From Alteromonas aestuariivivens (GTDB lineage: Bacteria > Pseudomonadota > Gammaproteobacteria > Enterobacterales > Alteromonadaceae), in the NCBI RefSeq assembly GCF_003367475.1, contig NZ_QRHA01000010.1, positions 1 to 64,000 on the forward strand: a stretch of DNA of 64,000 nt, written 5' to 3'. Position 1 is the first letter of the stretch. Each line of letters begins with the position of its first letter. Made by a program: the position numbers and the translations under genes. The notes below the pieces were generated by a model. The model saw only the letters and a list, made by a program, of their open reading frames with translations, was not told the origin of the DNA and did no database searches. Shown one piece after another: positions 18,701 to 26,225 of this stretch.

Positions 18701-18934
18701 TGGAACCTGACCGGAGCAGACAGCACCAATTTCACCATGCCAGCGTGGATAAGCTATGATAAAGCCAGGGGAACAAAAATGTGGTCATCACGGCGGGCCG
18801 TTGAAGGGCAGAACAACGATGTTAAGTTACGTACCTGGGGGCTGGACCCTGCTCAGTTCTACATGGGAACTGTGACGTTTTTTAACGACGAAGGGCAGGA
18901 CGAAGGAACCGCAATTCTGAAAGTGAAACCCTGA
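15785..18934 (+). CDS. Secreted S8 (subtilisin-like) serine protease with I9 propeptide and PA domain
   Basis: The protein has 1049 residues. The signal peptide is about 1-27 (ending AAFAQ). An inhibitor-I9 propeptide (about 51-152; YIVQLRE, HTFNGFSARL) chaperones folding and is removed on activation. The S8 catalytic domain has Asp189 (GILDTG), His266 (DGHGSHTA), oxyanion Asn378 (SAGNDGP) and Ser609 (SGTSMSSPH). A PA domain is inserted at about 455-545 (IALIARGTCAFIEKVERA), an arrangement seen in plant-cucumisin-like bacterial proteases. The C-terminal 400 residues are beta-rich, with Fn3-like and PPC-like features (ADLDMYVYRCD). It is exported and probably degrades extracellular protein. 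It is monocistronic or followed by the receiver gene 217 bases downstream. Confidence 0.95.
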   Translation: MTFKKSLLGSVIAMAISSQMGPAAFAQQVVSTETTKLKPAKAPASVKKSSAVYIVQLREEPGVTFAEKNGELIPSNQFVANRGNLYNSASSRIKSYTSSLRQKHQSLASTVGQNHLLHHYVHTFNGFSARLTPKQLEALRANPDVVQVWEDQLQTPDTTNTPEFLGLTGSDGQHTLGIKGEDVIVGILDTGITPENPSFADDGSYSDPATLGWSGICDAGEETEAGTFNCNNKLIGARYFKETFEQYYELQTGLGEIISPRDSDGHGSHTASTAAGNEGVNAEVAGTSLGVMSGIAPRARVAMYKVCWNSDYVSPEGAPERGCFASDSMAAIDQAIADGVDVLNFSIGGSRTDLTYPSTAAMLRAAQAGVFVAVSAGNDGPTPETIGTPAPWVTTVGASTYDGTSYTNALDVISSDPVEQLTFIEGAITAPLLETGDVEGTLVVAEPLEACYEDGEPSPLENAGEISGNIALIARGTCAFIEKVERAQLAGASAVVVYSDDRPPTAMGGDGYQADIPGGMVTNTDGLELAAAVNSGEMTTVRMSAGSFLAQQEVGNVMADFSSRGPNAATTDVIKPDITAPGVRILAATSSTPMFSAQGQQVAYLSGTSMSSPHIAGMAALLIDQHPDWTPAQVKSALMTSARQDVTKEDGTTPADPFDFGAGHAAPVPAMAPGLTYNAGFFDYMAFMCGLGEEQFVIQQSGYPCSAYSAANYSLDPSQLNLASIAIGALSDTETIYRTLNDVSGVGGSYSVSFEGLESIDVSTMMYDNSGTPTGSDTLVVDAGSYAFMGITFAKTDATVIGEWLYGAVVLTAADGTRVRSPIAILPAPDDKIDVPEVVPIKLVDGKGSFPVRMKYSGRVSFDYTGLIAPEYVNSLVYQDPDSSFSFNEPGLSTSLFHIPEGTKVARFILTNALVDQPGADLDMYVYRCDQWLCTQVGFSYNAASNEEVVLLDPEPRFDVGVGDVYLVWVHGWNLTGADSTNFTMPAWISYDKARGTKMWSSRRAVEGQNNDVKLRTWGLDPAQFYMGTVTFFNDEGQDEGTAILKVKP

Positions 18935-19050
18935 CAGTAGTGTTCAATGCAGAAGTGGTCCAGAGCCTGGCGAGTGGGCAAGTTGGCCGGCAACTGTCTC
19001 CTCTGGAGTCTCTGGTCCGTTATCTGCATAGTTCCTGAAACAGAGTGGTA

Positions 19051-19119
19051 CACCCGGTTCCCGTCTAAAACGGCGCCGGGTGGACGCTGCTCTGCCCGGA
19101 GAAAGAAACTGTTCTCCGG
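19051..19119 (+). promoter_or_regulatory. Two tandem hairpins in the leader of the receiver-domain gene
   Basis: Hairpin 1 pairs CACCCGG (19051-19057) with CCGGGTG (19076-19082) and has an inner CCGT/ACGG. Hairpin 2 pairs CCGGAGAA (19096-19103) with TTCTCCGG (19112-19119) and has an 8-base loop. No U-run follows. The second hairpin ends 32 bases before the ATG at 19152. It could be a 3' end for the protease mRNA, an RNA-based control element, or a stability element. Confidence 0.45.
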
Positions 19120-19151
19120 AAATGCGAACCAGAATAGCAAGGAGGCAAACC

Positions 19152-19541
19152 ATGGCAGTAAACTCGATTTTCTCTGTGCTTGTGGTGGAAGACAACCCAG
19201 TCCTTGCGAGCACATTAAGATGTGTTTTTGTGGGTCTTGGCTGGAATGTTGATTTTGCCGCGAGTGGCAAACTGGCGCTGCGCCTCGGGCAACAGCACAC
19301 CTATGATGTGGTATTGATGGATCACCATCTACCCGACATGGATGGGGCAGAAGTGTGCAGGTTGTTGAAGTTTAATACAACCAGTCAGTCTGTGGTGTTT
19401 TTGATCCGCTGCGATGAATTGGTTGATGCCATTGGTCATATTGGTGCTGATGCGGTTTTTACCACCAAGACCGATTGCAAGGAAATTGTCAATCAATGCC
19501 GGGCTGTTGCAAGTCAGAGATTCCTTAGTTTGAGTGCATGA
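19152..19541 (+). CDS. Atypical stand-alone response-regulator receiver protein
   Basis: The CheY-like protein has 129 residues from ATG 19152, with a perfect AGGAGG upstream. It keeps the acidic pair Glu13-Asp14 (VVEDN), the phospho-acceptor Asp57 (LMDHHLPDMDG) and Lys106 (FTTKTD). The switch Thr/Ser after strand 4 is Arg86 (FLIRCD), and the Pro that normally follows the Lys is Thr. Such changes are common in receivers that signal without normal phosphorylation switching. No output domain or partner kinase is adjacent. The 200-base structured leader and the upstream protease are the only context. The downstream gene is convergent. Confidence 0.85.
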   Translation: MAVNSIFSVLVVEDNPVLASTLRCVFVGLGWNVDFAASGKLALRLGQQHTYDVVLMDHHLPDMDGAEVCRLLKFNTTSQSVVFLIRCDELVDAIGHIGADAVFTTKTDCKEIVNQCRAVASQRFLSLSA

Positions 19542-19625
19542 GCGAACGTAGTGAGCAGGGCATTTGTGCACCGATTTGGTGAAAATTGTATGCGTTATGT
19601 ATCCTAATAAATACCAACTCGTGAT

Positions 19626-19661
19626 AAATAAAAGCTAGGCGATTTTGCCTGGCTTTTATTT
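19626..19661. terminator. Strong bidirectional intrinsic terminator
   Basis: AAATAAAAGCTAGGC (19626-19640) pairs with GCCTGGCTTTTATTT (19647-19661) with one G-T pair. The A-run and T-run on the two sides allow it to stop both the receiver gene on the plus strand and the lipoprotein gene on the minus strand. Confidence 0.85.
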
Positions 19662-19679
19662 AATAGGAGTTGATTGTAC

Positions 19680-20033
19680 TTAACAGTCGTCGTCCTCAGC
19701 TCCCAGTTTTTTCTTGGCTTCTTCACAGGCGTCTTCCATCGCATTACCTGCATCATCCACCATATCTTCCATCTCGTCTCCAGCGTCTTCCATCGCGTCG
19801 CTGGCGTCAGACATCATGTCGTCAACTTCATCACCAATGTCTCCCGCTACATCTTCTGCGTCAGACATCATTTCGTCGATGGCATCACCGGCTTCTTCGG
19901 CGGAATCATTCACGTCTGAAACCATTTCATCAACTTTTTCACCTACATCCTCAGCGTCTTTATCACTGCACGCAGTGATAAAAAATGCGATACATGCAAC
20001 CAACAGGACTTTTAAAAACGCTTTGTACGACAT
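19680..20033 (-). CDS. Highly acidic helical-repeat lipoprotein
   Basis: This 117-residue protein starts at ATG 20033 with AAGGAG upstream. Residues 1-22 form a lipoprotein signal ending in the lipobox ITAC. The rest is almost entirely Asp/Glu/Ala/Met with recurring phrases (DEMMSDAEDVAGD, DDMMSDASDAMEDAGD, EDMVDDAGNAMEDA). This predicts a long amphipathic helix with one acidic face. The net charge is extremely negative, and a basic patch (KKK) lies near the C-terminus. I do not know its function. Comparable acidic repeat lipoproteins occur in marine and halotolerant bacteria. It is 31 bases downstream of the DUF1328 gene on the same strand, so the two are probably one operon. Confidence 0.85.
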   Translation of the reverse strand: MSYKAFLKVLLVACIAFFITACSDKDAEDVGEKVDEMVSDVNDSAEEAGDAIDEMMSDAEDVAGDIGDEVDDMMSDASDAMEDAGDEMEDMVDDAGNAMEDACEEAKKKLGAEDDDC

Positions 20034-20064
20034 AATTGCTGATCTCCTTTTAACGATTTAATGG

Positions 20065-20241
20065 TTAACCTTTGGGTGTTTTGCCACGCAGCGCATTTGC
20101 GATGAGCGAAATGACCAGCAAGGCAACAAACACGAAAAACAGAAACTGGGCAATACCGGAAGCCGCACCGGCAATGCCTCCGAATCCAAACACCGCAGCA
20201 ATGATGGCAATGATAAAAAACGTTATAGCCCAACCTAACAT
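20065..20241 (-). CDS. DUF1328 (YtjA-like) small membrane protein
   Basis: The gene encodes 58 residues from ATG 20241, with AGAGGG seven bases upstream. The sequence starts [20 protein letters not shown] and continues [12 protein letters not shown], then a second helix ([15 protein letters not shown]) and a basic tail (RGKTPKG). This is the complete DUF1328 pattern: two membrane helices with a Gly/Ala-rich turn. These proteins are widespread and often stress-induced, but their role is unknown. It sits upstream of the acidic lipoprotein gene in a likely two-gene envelope-stress operon, which is inference. Confidence 0.9.
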   Translation of the reverse strand: MLGWAITFFIIAIIAAVFGFGGIAGAASGIAQFLFFVFVALLVISLIANALRGKTPKG

Positions 20242-20499
20242 GAGAAAGCCCTCTTGTTGTTCAGTCTAATATCACATTTTTTACGTCGCCCCTGTGTCTC
20301 ACCATAGCAGTTTATGTCTTCGGAAAATGTTTGGGTGTGAGGTGATATTAAACCGGAGTTATTGAAACAGAATGCCAGGCGGGCAGAGCTATTTTTCATG
20401 ACCGCCACTACTATCTTAGTAAAAGAGCTCATATTTGCACCTTTTCCATCCAAATAATTGATACCATTCCGGTAAATATCACGGAGCAGAAAGTTTACG

Positions 20500-21144
20500 A
20501 TGGCTAAAATTCATTCGTCCTTTATCGGGTTAACACAGAGAGCAAGAAACGTGAAACGATGGCCGCTTATGGCACAGTTTCAGGAAGAAATGCTGTCTAC
20601 CCATATCTACGAAGCTGCAACCGTTGCTCACATGCTGGGCGCAATTGCTGCTGACGTGTTTGGGGAAGCGGTAAATCCTGACAGGGTGGCGAGTATGGCT
20701 CTGTTTCACGAAGGCAGTGAAATTGCTGGTATGAGCGATATCCCCAGCCCGGTTAAGTACCATGATCCGGAAACTACCTCGGCCATCAAAAAGCTGGAAA
20801 AGCGTTTTGAAAACATGTTGATTCAGACATTGCCCCAGCAGCTTCAAGCCCGTTATAGGCCCCTTATAGAGCAGGACAAGGAAGACATTCACGTCCGCTT
20901 GGCAAAAGCGGCAGATGTATTATGCGCCTACCTTAAATGCGACTACGAATTATCCAAGTCCAATTCCGAGTTTGCCAACGCAATGCAGGAAATGGAAGTC
21001 CAGCTTGGCACCTATCGTAATCAGTTCCCCTGCGTGGACTATTTTTGTCAGGTATTTTTGCAAGATGCCAAAGGCACACTGGATGAGCAGACCCGAAACA
21101 TGGACTGGATAGAACGGGCAAACACCTTGCATCTGGAGGACTAA
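20500..21144 (+). CDS. yfbR: YfbR-like HD-family 5'-deoxynucleotidase
   Basis: The 214-residue protein aligns over its full length with E. coli YfbR from memory: RWPLM, HIYEAATVAHMLGAI, PSPVKY, KAADVLCAYLKC and NSEFANA. YfbR removes the 5'-phosphate from deoxyribonucleoside monophosphates in the cytosol. The metal ligands here are His35, His70 and Asp138, and the catalytic Glu74 is kept. The second half of the HD motif is Glu71 (FHEGSE, normally HDxSE). This could weaken or change metal use. The start ATG 20500 has GGAG about 13 bases upstream. It is a single gene, convergent with the GGDEF/EAL gene. Confidence 0.88.
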   Translation: MAKIHSSFIGLTQRARNVKRWPLMAQFQEEMLSTHIYEAATVAHMLGAIAADVFGEAVNPDRVASMALFHEGSEIAGMSDIPSPVKYHDPETTSAIKKLEKRFENMLIQTLPQQLQARYRPLIEQDKEDIHVRLAKAADVLCAYLKCDYELSKSNSEFANAMQEMEVQLGTYRNQFPCVDYFCQVFLQDAKGTLDEQTRNMDWIERANTLHLED

Positions 21145-21190
21145 ACCAGTCAGCTCGCCAGCTGGTGGAACCCGGGATGAGCCCCAGGTG

Positions 21191-23098
21191 CTATTTGTTG
21201 GCGACGGCGTCAAAATCCTGTTGGGCAGCAAACTCCCGGTTGAGTAGTCGTTCTACTTTTTCAGCCGGGGCAGGTTTTCCAAACAGAAATCCCTGTCCCA
21301 AATGGCAGTCCAAACGTTGCAGGACTTCAGCCTGGGCTTTAACTTCCACACCTTCTGCCACTATCTCTACATTCAGATTTCGGCACAGGGAAACAATTCC
21401 CTCGACAATTTTTTGGTCCTTGCTATTGGTATGTACCTGTCGGATAAATGCCCTGTCTAGTTTCACGGTGTGTATGTCCAGTTCTCTCAGATAGGCAAAT
21501 GAGCTCATTCCTGTGCCGAAGTCGTCGATGGAGGTGCGAATACCTAAATTGTTAAACGCTTCGATCATCTTTTTGCTGACTTTGATATCCACCATTGTGG
21601 CACTTTCGGTGAGTTCAAATTCGAGCATATTCGGACTGACACCTGTTCGTTGCAACAACCCCTGAATGAAGGGAACAAAGGCATTGTCCATCAGATTGTA
21701 GGCGGACAGGTTAACCGATACCGGTACCAGGTAGCCCATTTTTTGCCAGCGCAGTATTTGTTCAACCGCCTGTTCTATGGTGTATCGGGTAAACACGTGC
21801 ACGATACCGCTTTGTTCAATCAGGTCGATGAACTGGCCGGGTGGCAATATGCCTTCATCCGGGTGATGCCAGCGCACAATGGCCTCAAAGCCGGTCAGGG
21901 TTTCGGTAGCCATGGCCACCTTAGGTTGGTAATAAAGCACAAATTGTTTATGCATCAGTGCTGAGCGCAACTGACTGCGAAGTGTTACTTCTACGGTTTG
22001 GTTGCTCGCCAACTGATGATGGTAAACCTGTACACCCAGGCGCAACCGCTTCGCTCTGTACATAGCGTGTTCGGCATTTTTGACCAGAATTTCAAGTAAC
22101 TTACCCTGGGCAGGGTACTCAGCAGCGCCAATACTGCAGCTGAGTTCGAAACCATTATCATCAACGTTCAGAGGGGCCCGGCATTCATACAGGATCTGGA
22201 ACGCCATAGTCTGAATATTCTCATGCCCGGTACTGGGTGCCCAGATAATGAATTCATCGCTGCGATAGCGATAGACCGTGCCTTTTTCTCCAATCAGGCG
22301 AACAAGTCGTTGGGCGAAAGCGACCAATAGCCTGTCGCCGGTCTCATGCCCCAGCGCGCTGTTTACATCTTTAAAGTGATCAATATCCAGGAAAAACAGT
22401 GCACCGGACTGGCCTGACAGTACACGCTCTGTATAAAGCGCATTGTGATTTTTAAGCTTGGTAAGCGAGTCCACCAGAGCCAGATTTTCCAGCTCCAAGT
22501 TGGCTTTTTCAAACCGCTTGGTGATCAGCGCAGACATTACCAGTGCGGCCCACACAGCTAGCCAGAAAGTAAGAATTGCGGTTATTGAAAGACGATTAAT
22601 GGCGATTTTTGAAGCCAGTATGAGAGAACTGGGGTGCCAGATTGCGTATATCTTGTTGCCGCTATCATCTACAGCAATGTGATTGTAATAAAACGTTGCA
22701 TGCTCGCAATAAAAGAAACCGGGTGCGAGGCTGCCAGGAAAGGGTTTGGACATCCATTCGTAATCGTGTTTCATCTCACTGCTGTAAATTGGCATTTCAC
22801 CATTGATACTGATATAAACGATGTCTTTTGACAGCGGTTTCAGGTATGCCGGTAACTCGTTTTTAATGTCCTGGATATGGTTTGGGTCATCCGCCAAATG
22901 TTGCTGGATTTTGGTCCGCAAAACGGTCAGTTGGTCGGTGTAGGCCTCCTCCGAAAGCCGCTTTTCGACGTCAATCACCAGGTTCAGACCAACCATAAAA
23001 AATACCGCAATCACTACCAGAGAAAGCGCAATGCATCCCACCAGAAGTCGCTTTCTCAATTGGGTGTCGTTTTTAATGATCTCAAGTTTGCTCGGCAT
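21191..23098 (-). CDS. Membrane GGDEF/EAL protein with degenerate GGDEF, probable c-di-GMP phosphodiesterase
   Basis: The product has 635 residues from ATG 23098. Membrane helices at about 17-40 and 168-192 flank a periplasmic sensor region of about 125 residues. A GGDEF domain follows (about 205-360), but its signature is RSDEF (279-283), so it should not make c-di-GMP. It may bind GTP and regulate the EAL part. The EAL domain (about 375-625) keeps the catalytic Glu in EAIVRW and the blocks NLS, ELTES, IDDFGTG, KLD, AEGVE and GQGFLFGKP, so it is probably active in hydrolysing c-di-GMP. It is a single gene. The frame is open to 23254, but that extension has no membrane or sensor logic. Confidence 0.9.
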   Translation of the reverse strand: MPSKLEIIKNDTQLRKRLLVGCIALSLVVIAVFFMVGLNLVIDVEKRLSEEAYTDQLTVLRTKIQQHLADDPNHIQDIKNELPAYLKPLSKDIVYISINGEMPIYSSEMKHDYEWMSKPFPGSLAPGFFYCEHATFYYNHIAVDDSGNKIYAIWHPSSLILASKIAINRLSITAILTFWLAVWAALVMSALITKRFEKANLELENLALVDSLTKLKNHNALYTERVLSGQSGALFFLDIDHFKDVNSALGHETGDRLLVAFAQRLVRLIGEKGTVYRYRSDEFIIWAPSTGHENIQTMAFQILYECRAPLNVDDNGFELSCSIGAAEYPAQGKLLEILVKNAEHAMYRAKRLRLGVQVYHHQLASNQTVEVTLRSQLRSALMHKQFVLYYQPKVAMATETLTGFEAIVRWHHPDEGILPPGQFIDLIEQSGIVHVFTRYTIEQAVEQILRWQKMGYLVPVSVNLSAYNLMDNAFVPFIQGLLQRTGVSPNMLEFELTESATMVDIKVSKKMIEAFNNLGIRTSIDDFGTGMSSFAYLRELDIHTVKLDRAFIRQVHTNSKDQKIVEGIVSLCRNLNVEIVAEGVEVKAQAEVLQRLDCHLGQGFLFGKPAPAEKVERLLNREFAAQQDFDAVANK

Positions 23099-23377
23099 TT
23101 TTACAGGGTTCCCAGAACAGGGTAACGCTGATGGGAGACGCGATAAAGTGTAATACTCGCAGTGATTTTTACTACCAAGCACCCAGATGCAGAAGCCAGA
23201 AACTGAGAAAAAGGGAATGGTTTGCGAGTGTTCTTTTGAGGAAGTGGAGTACATTCAGCAGTTTTGCCTGCTGACCAGATTCCCTCACCGTAACTCCAGA
23301 TGAACATGGCGCTGATCCTTGCCTATTGTTTGTTTTATTATGATGGCGATACGCTTAATTTATAACCCGTTAGCTTT

Positions 23378-24301
23378 TCATGTGCAATCGTTGTTTTCGA
23401 AAACGTGACTTGCACAGGGCATTTGCATGGATTGATAACGCAGTTCGCCAATGAAAGTTCTCGCCGCAGGGCCAAGTTTGTCTCCGTCGTCAAAGTTAAG
23501 GTAGAGCATGGCTTTGCGCAGCCCGCCGTGGTCCAGTTCAAGGGGTTTCAACTGGTTGTTTTGCAATTGTTTCTGAATAATTGCAACCGGTAACCAGGCG
23601 AAACCCAGCCCCTGGCAAATCATATCTATGGAAGTTCTGACGTGACTGACTGTCCAGCGCTGTTCTGCTCCCAGCCATCCGGCTTCCCCTTTTCGTTCCG
23701 AAGATGAATCCCTTACAACAATCTGGCGGTGGGATTTAAGATCTTCGCGACTGATGGGGCGTTGCTGTGTATGAAGGGGGTGTTCCGGATGTGCCACGGC
23801 GACAAACTCTATGGCGCACAGGTCTTCGCTGAAGCCATTTGGGTAGGCGAAAGGTGAGATTGCTATGTCCACTTCATCCGATTTGAGCATGGCGTTGGCA
23901 CCATTAAGTACGGTCTCCATGATCTCAATGCGCAGTAATGGAAAATCCTGGGAAACCTTACTCAATACTCTGTAAAGCAGTTCCGGAGGAAAAATAATGT
24001 CTACTGCCAGCCGTAACTGCGTTTCGACCCCAGTGTTCAGAGTGCTTGCTACGGCTTCAATTTTCTGTGCTTCGTCGAGCAGAAAGCTGGCTCTGCGGAG
24101 CATAAGCTCGCCAGTCTCGGTCAGTTTGACTTTTCGGCCGTCGTTTTCAAACAGGCTCAGCCCCAATGCCTGCTCAAGCTTTTGTACCGCATGATGGATG
24201 CTGGACTGGCTTTTATGCACCTGCTGAGCCGCCTGATTGAATCCGCCGGCGTCAACGACGGCTTTGAACATGCGCCATTGTTCCAAAGTGGCCTTTAACA
24301 T
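23378..24301 (-). CDS. LysR-family transcriptional regulator
   Basis: The 307-residue protein starts with a LysR-type winged helix-turn-helix (about 4-63; FNQAAQQVHKSQSSIHHAVQKLEQ and LTETGELML). This is followed by a type-2 periplasmic-binding-like effector domain (RLAVDIIFPPELLY, VDIAISPF, AVAHPEHPL). LysR proteins are tetrameric activators or repressors that respond to a small molecule. It is divergent from the ArsR-family gene at 24535, and the 230-bp gap between them is the natural place for both promoters. The target is unknown. Confidence 0.92.
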   Translation of the reverse strand: MLKATLEQWRMFKAVVDAGGFNQAAQQVHKSQSSIHHAVQKLEQALGLSLFENDGRKVKLTETGELMLRRASFLLDEAQKIEAVASTLNTGVETQLRLAVDIIFPPELLYRVLSKVSQDFPLLRIEIMETVLNGANAMLKSDEVDIAISPFAYPNGFSEDLCAIEFVAVAHPEHPLHTQQRPISREDLKSHRQIVVRDSSSERKGEAGWLGAEQRWTVSHVRTSIDMICQGLGFAWLPVAIIQKQLQNNQLKPLELDHGGLRKAMLYLNFDDGDKLGPAARTFIGELRYQSMQMPCASHVFENNDCT

Positions 24302-24456
24302 GGGAATTATTCGTCACAATGATTGAATGGCAGCAGTTTAACCCCCAATGCATCCTGATTCATAGAATGTTTTTTGTGGTTGTTGAACGAAGTAACCGGA
24401 GTCCGGCCCTATCCTGGGGCGGCAGGCATTGGGGCTCCGGCTGGATTTGTCGTTGT

Positions 24457-24479
24457 ATTAGGAAATTCTAATGTATAAA
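24457..24479 (+). promoter_or_regulatory. Dyad operator overlapping a -10-like element upstream of the ArsR-family gene
   Basis: ATTAGGAAATTCTAAT (24457-24472) has perfect ATTAG/CTAAT outer arms and 6 of 8 base pairs symmetric. TATAAA at 24474-24479 follows at once and looks like a -10 box. An AT-rich dyad overlapping the promoter is what an autoregulating ArsR/BigR-type repressor would use. Confidence 0.5.
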
Positions 24480-24534
24480 ATATCACCTCCCTAAAGTGAA
24501 AAGGGCAATCAGACATTAGGGTTTGATTCAATTA

Positions 24535-24861
24535 ATGGCACTTACAATGACATCGAGCACAATGCAGACAAACGACCTTCTGGCTCATGCCGCCGATGCT
24601 GAGCGTTACCTTAAACAGTTGGCCAACAAAACCCGGCTAATGGTTTTGTGTTGTTTGTTGGACAAGGAAATGTCGGTGACCGACTTACTTGTGAAAACAC
24701 CCGTTACCCAACCGGTTTTATCACAGCATCTTGCAGTCCTTCGGGAAGCAGGCCTGGTTGACACCCGCCGCGAAGGGCAAGTCATCTGGTATCGTCTGGC
24801 GGATGAGCGCGTCGCCCGCACCATTGAACTGTTGCACCAGCTTTTCTGCCAGGCGGATTAA
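24535..24861 (+). CDS. ArsR-family repressor, BigR/SqrR-like persulfide sensor type
   Basis: The protein has 108 residues from ATG 24535. A TTG at 24523 or ATG at 24547 are possible alternatives. It is a winged helix protein with a recognition region TQPVLSQHLAVLREAGLV and wing RREGQVIWYRLAD. It lacks the CVC metal box of ArsR/SmtB. Instead it has Cys39-Cys40 in LVMVLCC-type context (MVLCCLLD) and Cys105 near the C-terminus (LFCQAD). That matches the Cys pair that forms a di- or tetrasulfide in BigR, SqrR and YgaV. It probably represses a sulfide or persulfide detoxification gene, but none is adjacent here, so the target may be itself or distant. Confidence 0.85.
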   Translation: MALTMTSSTMQTNDLLAHAADAERYLKQLANKTRLMVLCCLLDKEMSVTDLLVKTPVTQPVLSQHLAVLREAGLVDTRREGQVIWYRLADERVARTIELLHQLFCQAD

Positions 24862-24886
24862 TCTCCAGTTCGGTGCGAACCAGTCA

Positions 24887-26224
24887 TCAAACCAAGTTTT
24901 TGGGGTTGAGTAGCTCCCTGAGTTGTGCTTCATCAAGGTCTGTCATCTCCAGTGCGACGTCCAATATTGGGCGTTTTTGCTGATATGCAATCTGTGCGAT
25001 CTGTGCCCCTTTCTCGTAGCCGATTTTCCGGTTGAGTGCAGTGACGAGAATAGGGTTTTGCGCCAGCACTTCTGCAAGCCGTTCTGAATTTACAGTCAGT
25101 GTACTGAAAACTTTTTCTGATAGGTGCCTGCAACTCTGAGTAAGCAGTTCAATGGTATTCAGCAAATTGGTCGCAATCAGGGGCAGCATTACGTTTAACT
25201 GAAAATTACCCGATTGGCCGGCAACCACAATGGTCTGGTGATTTCCCATTACCTGTGCACAGACCATGGTAACTGCCTCGGGAATGACCGGATTAACCTT
25301 TCCCGGCATGATACTGCTTCCAGCTTGCAGTTTTGGCAGGGTTATTTCGCCCAAACCTGCCAGCGGGCCGCTGTTCATCCAGCGCAAGTCGTTACTTATT
25401 TTCATCAGCGCAACTGCAAGGGTATTAAGCTGACCGGAAAGTTCCACGGCAGTGTCCTGGGCCGACAGCGCAGCAAAGTGGTTGTCGGTGACCATAAAGG
25501 TAATTCCCAGCTGCTGGGTGAGGGCACTGGCGACCCGCGCACCGAACCCCGGGTGACTGTTTACTCCGGTGCCTACCGCAGTTCCTCCGATGGCGAGTTG
25601 GCTTACGCGCACCAGGGTATCTTTAATTCTGGCGACGGACTGAGACAGTTGCGCACTCCAGCCAGACATTTCCTGCCCGAGTGTAATTGGCATGGCATCC
25701 ATCAGGTGGGTTCGCCCTGTTTTGACGGTGTCTTTGCAGTTTTTTGCGTGGTGCGCTATTGCGTTAATGAGTGCCTCAATGGCTGGGATCAAGTGCCGGT
25801 TGCACTCGCACAATGCGCTGACGTGGATTGTGGTTGGGATCACGTCATTGGAGCTTTGCCCCAGATTCACATCGTCATTGGGGTGCAGCGGGCTGCCAAG
25901 TCGCCTGCATGCAAGGGTTGCTATCACCTCATTGGCATTCATGTTGGTGCTGGTTCCCGAGCCAGTCTGAAATACATCGATTGGAAACTGCATGTCATGC
26001 TCACCGTGGGCAATTTCCATAGCGGCTTCCCAGATGGCTTCGCTTTTGTCTGGGGCAAGGAGCCCCAGTTCCCGATTGGCGGTGGCACAAGCTGCTTTTA
26101 CGAACCCCAGTGCATGAATAAACGGCGGGGGCAAGGGCACTCCGCTGAACTGGAAATTGTCGAGCGCGAGCTTGGTTTGTGTTTGATACAAAACCGGAGG
26201 GTGCGGCGGCTCCTGTTGACTCAT
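24887..26224 (-). CDS. fumC: Class II fumarate hydratase
   Basis: The enzyme has 445 residues from ATG 26224. The longer frame to 26293 overlaps the upstream gene and has no family support. It shows all class II fumarase blocks: QTGSGTSTNMNANEV, LGQSSNDVIPT, GRTHLMDAMPITLGQE, GTAVGTG and the signature GSSIMPGKVN (302-311) with the catalytic Ser. It interconverts fumarate and malate in the TCA cycle, is a homotetramer, is heat-stable and is iron-independent. It follows the PRC-barrel gene with almost no gap (stop at 26226-26228), so co-transcription is likely. It is convergent with the ArsR-family gene. Confidence 0.96.
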   Translation of the reverse strand: MSQQEPPHPPVLYQTQTKLALDNFQFSGVPLPPPFIHALGFVKAACATANRELGLLAPDKSEAIWEAAMEIAHGEHDMQFPIDVFQTGSGTSTNMNANEVIATLACRRLGSPLHPNDDVNLGQSSNDVIPTTIHVSALCECNRHLIPAIEALINAIAHHAKNCKDTVKTGRTHLMDAMPITLGQEMSGWSAQLSQSVARIKDTLVRVSQLAIGGTAVGTGVNSHPGFGARVASALTQQLGITFMVTDNHFAALSAQDTAVELSGQLNTLAVALMKISNDLRWMNSGPLAGLGEITLPKLQAGSSIMPGKVNPVIPEAVTMVCAQVMGNHQTIVVAGQSGNFQLNVMLPLIATNLLNTIELLTQSCRHLSEKVFSTLTVNSERLAEVLAQNPILVTALNRKIGYEKGAQIAQIAYQQKRPILDVALEMTDLDEAQLRELLNPKNLV

Positions 26225-26225
26225 A

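Noticed and set aside
20235-20453. 72-codon minus-strand frame upstream of the DUF1328 gene
   Set aside because: It overlaps the DUF1328 start region in another frame, has no ribosome-binding site and no recognisable features.
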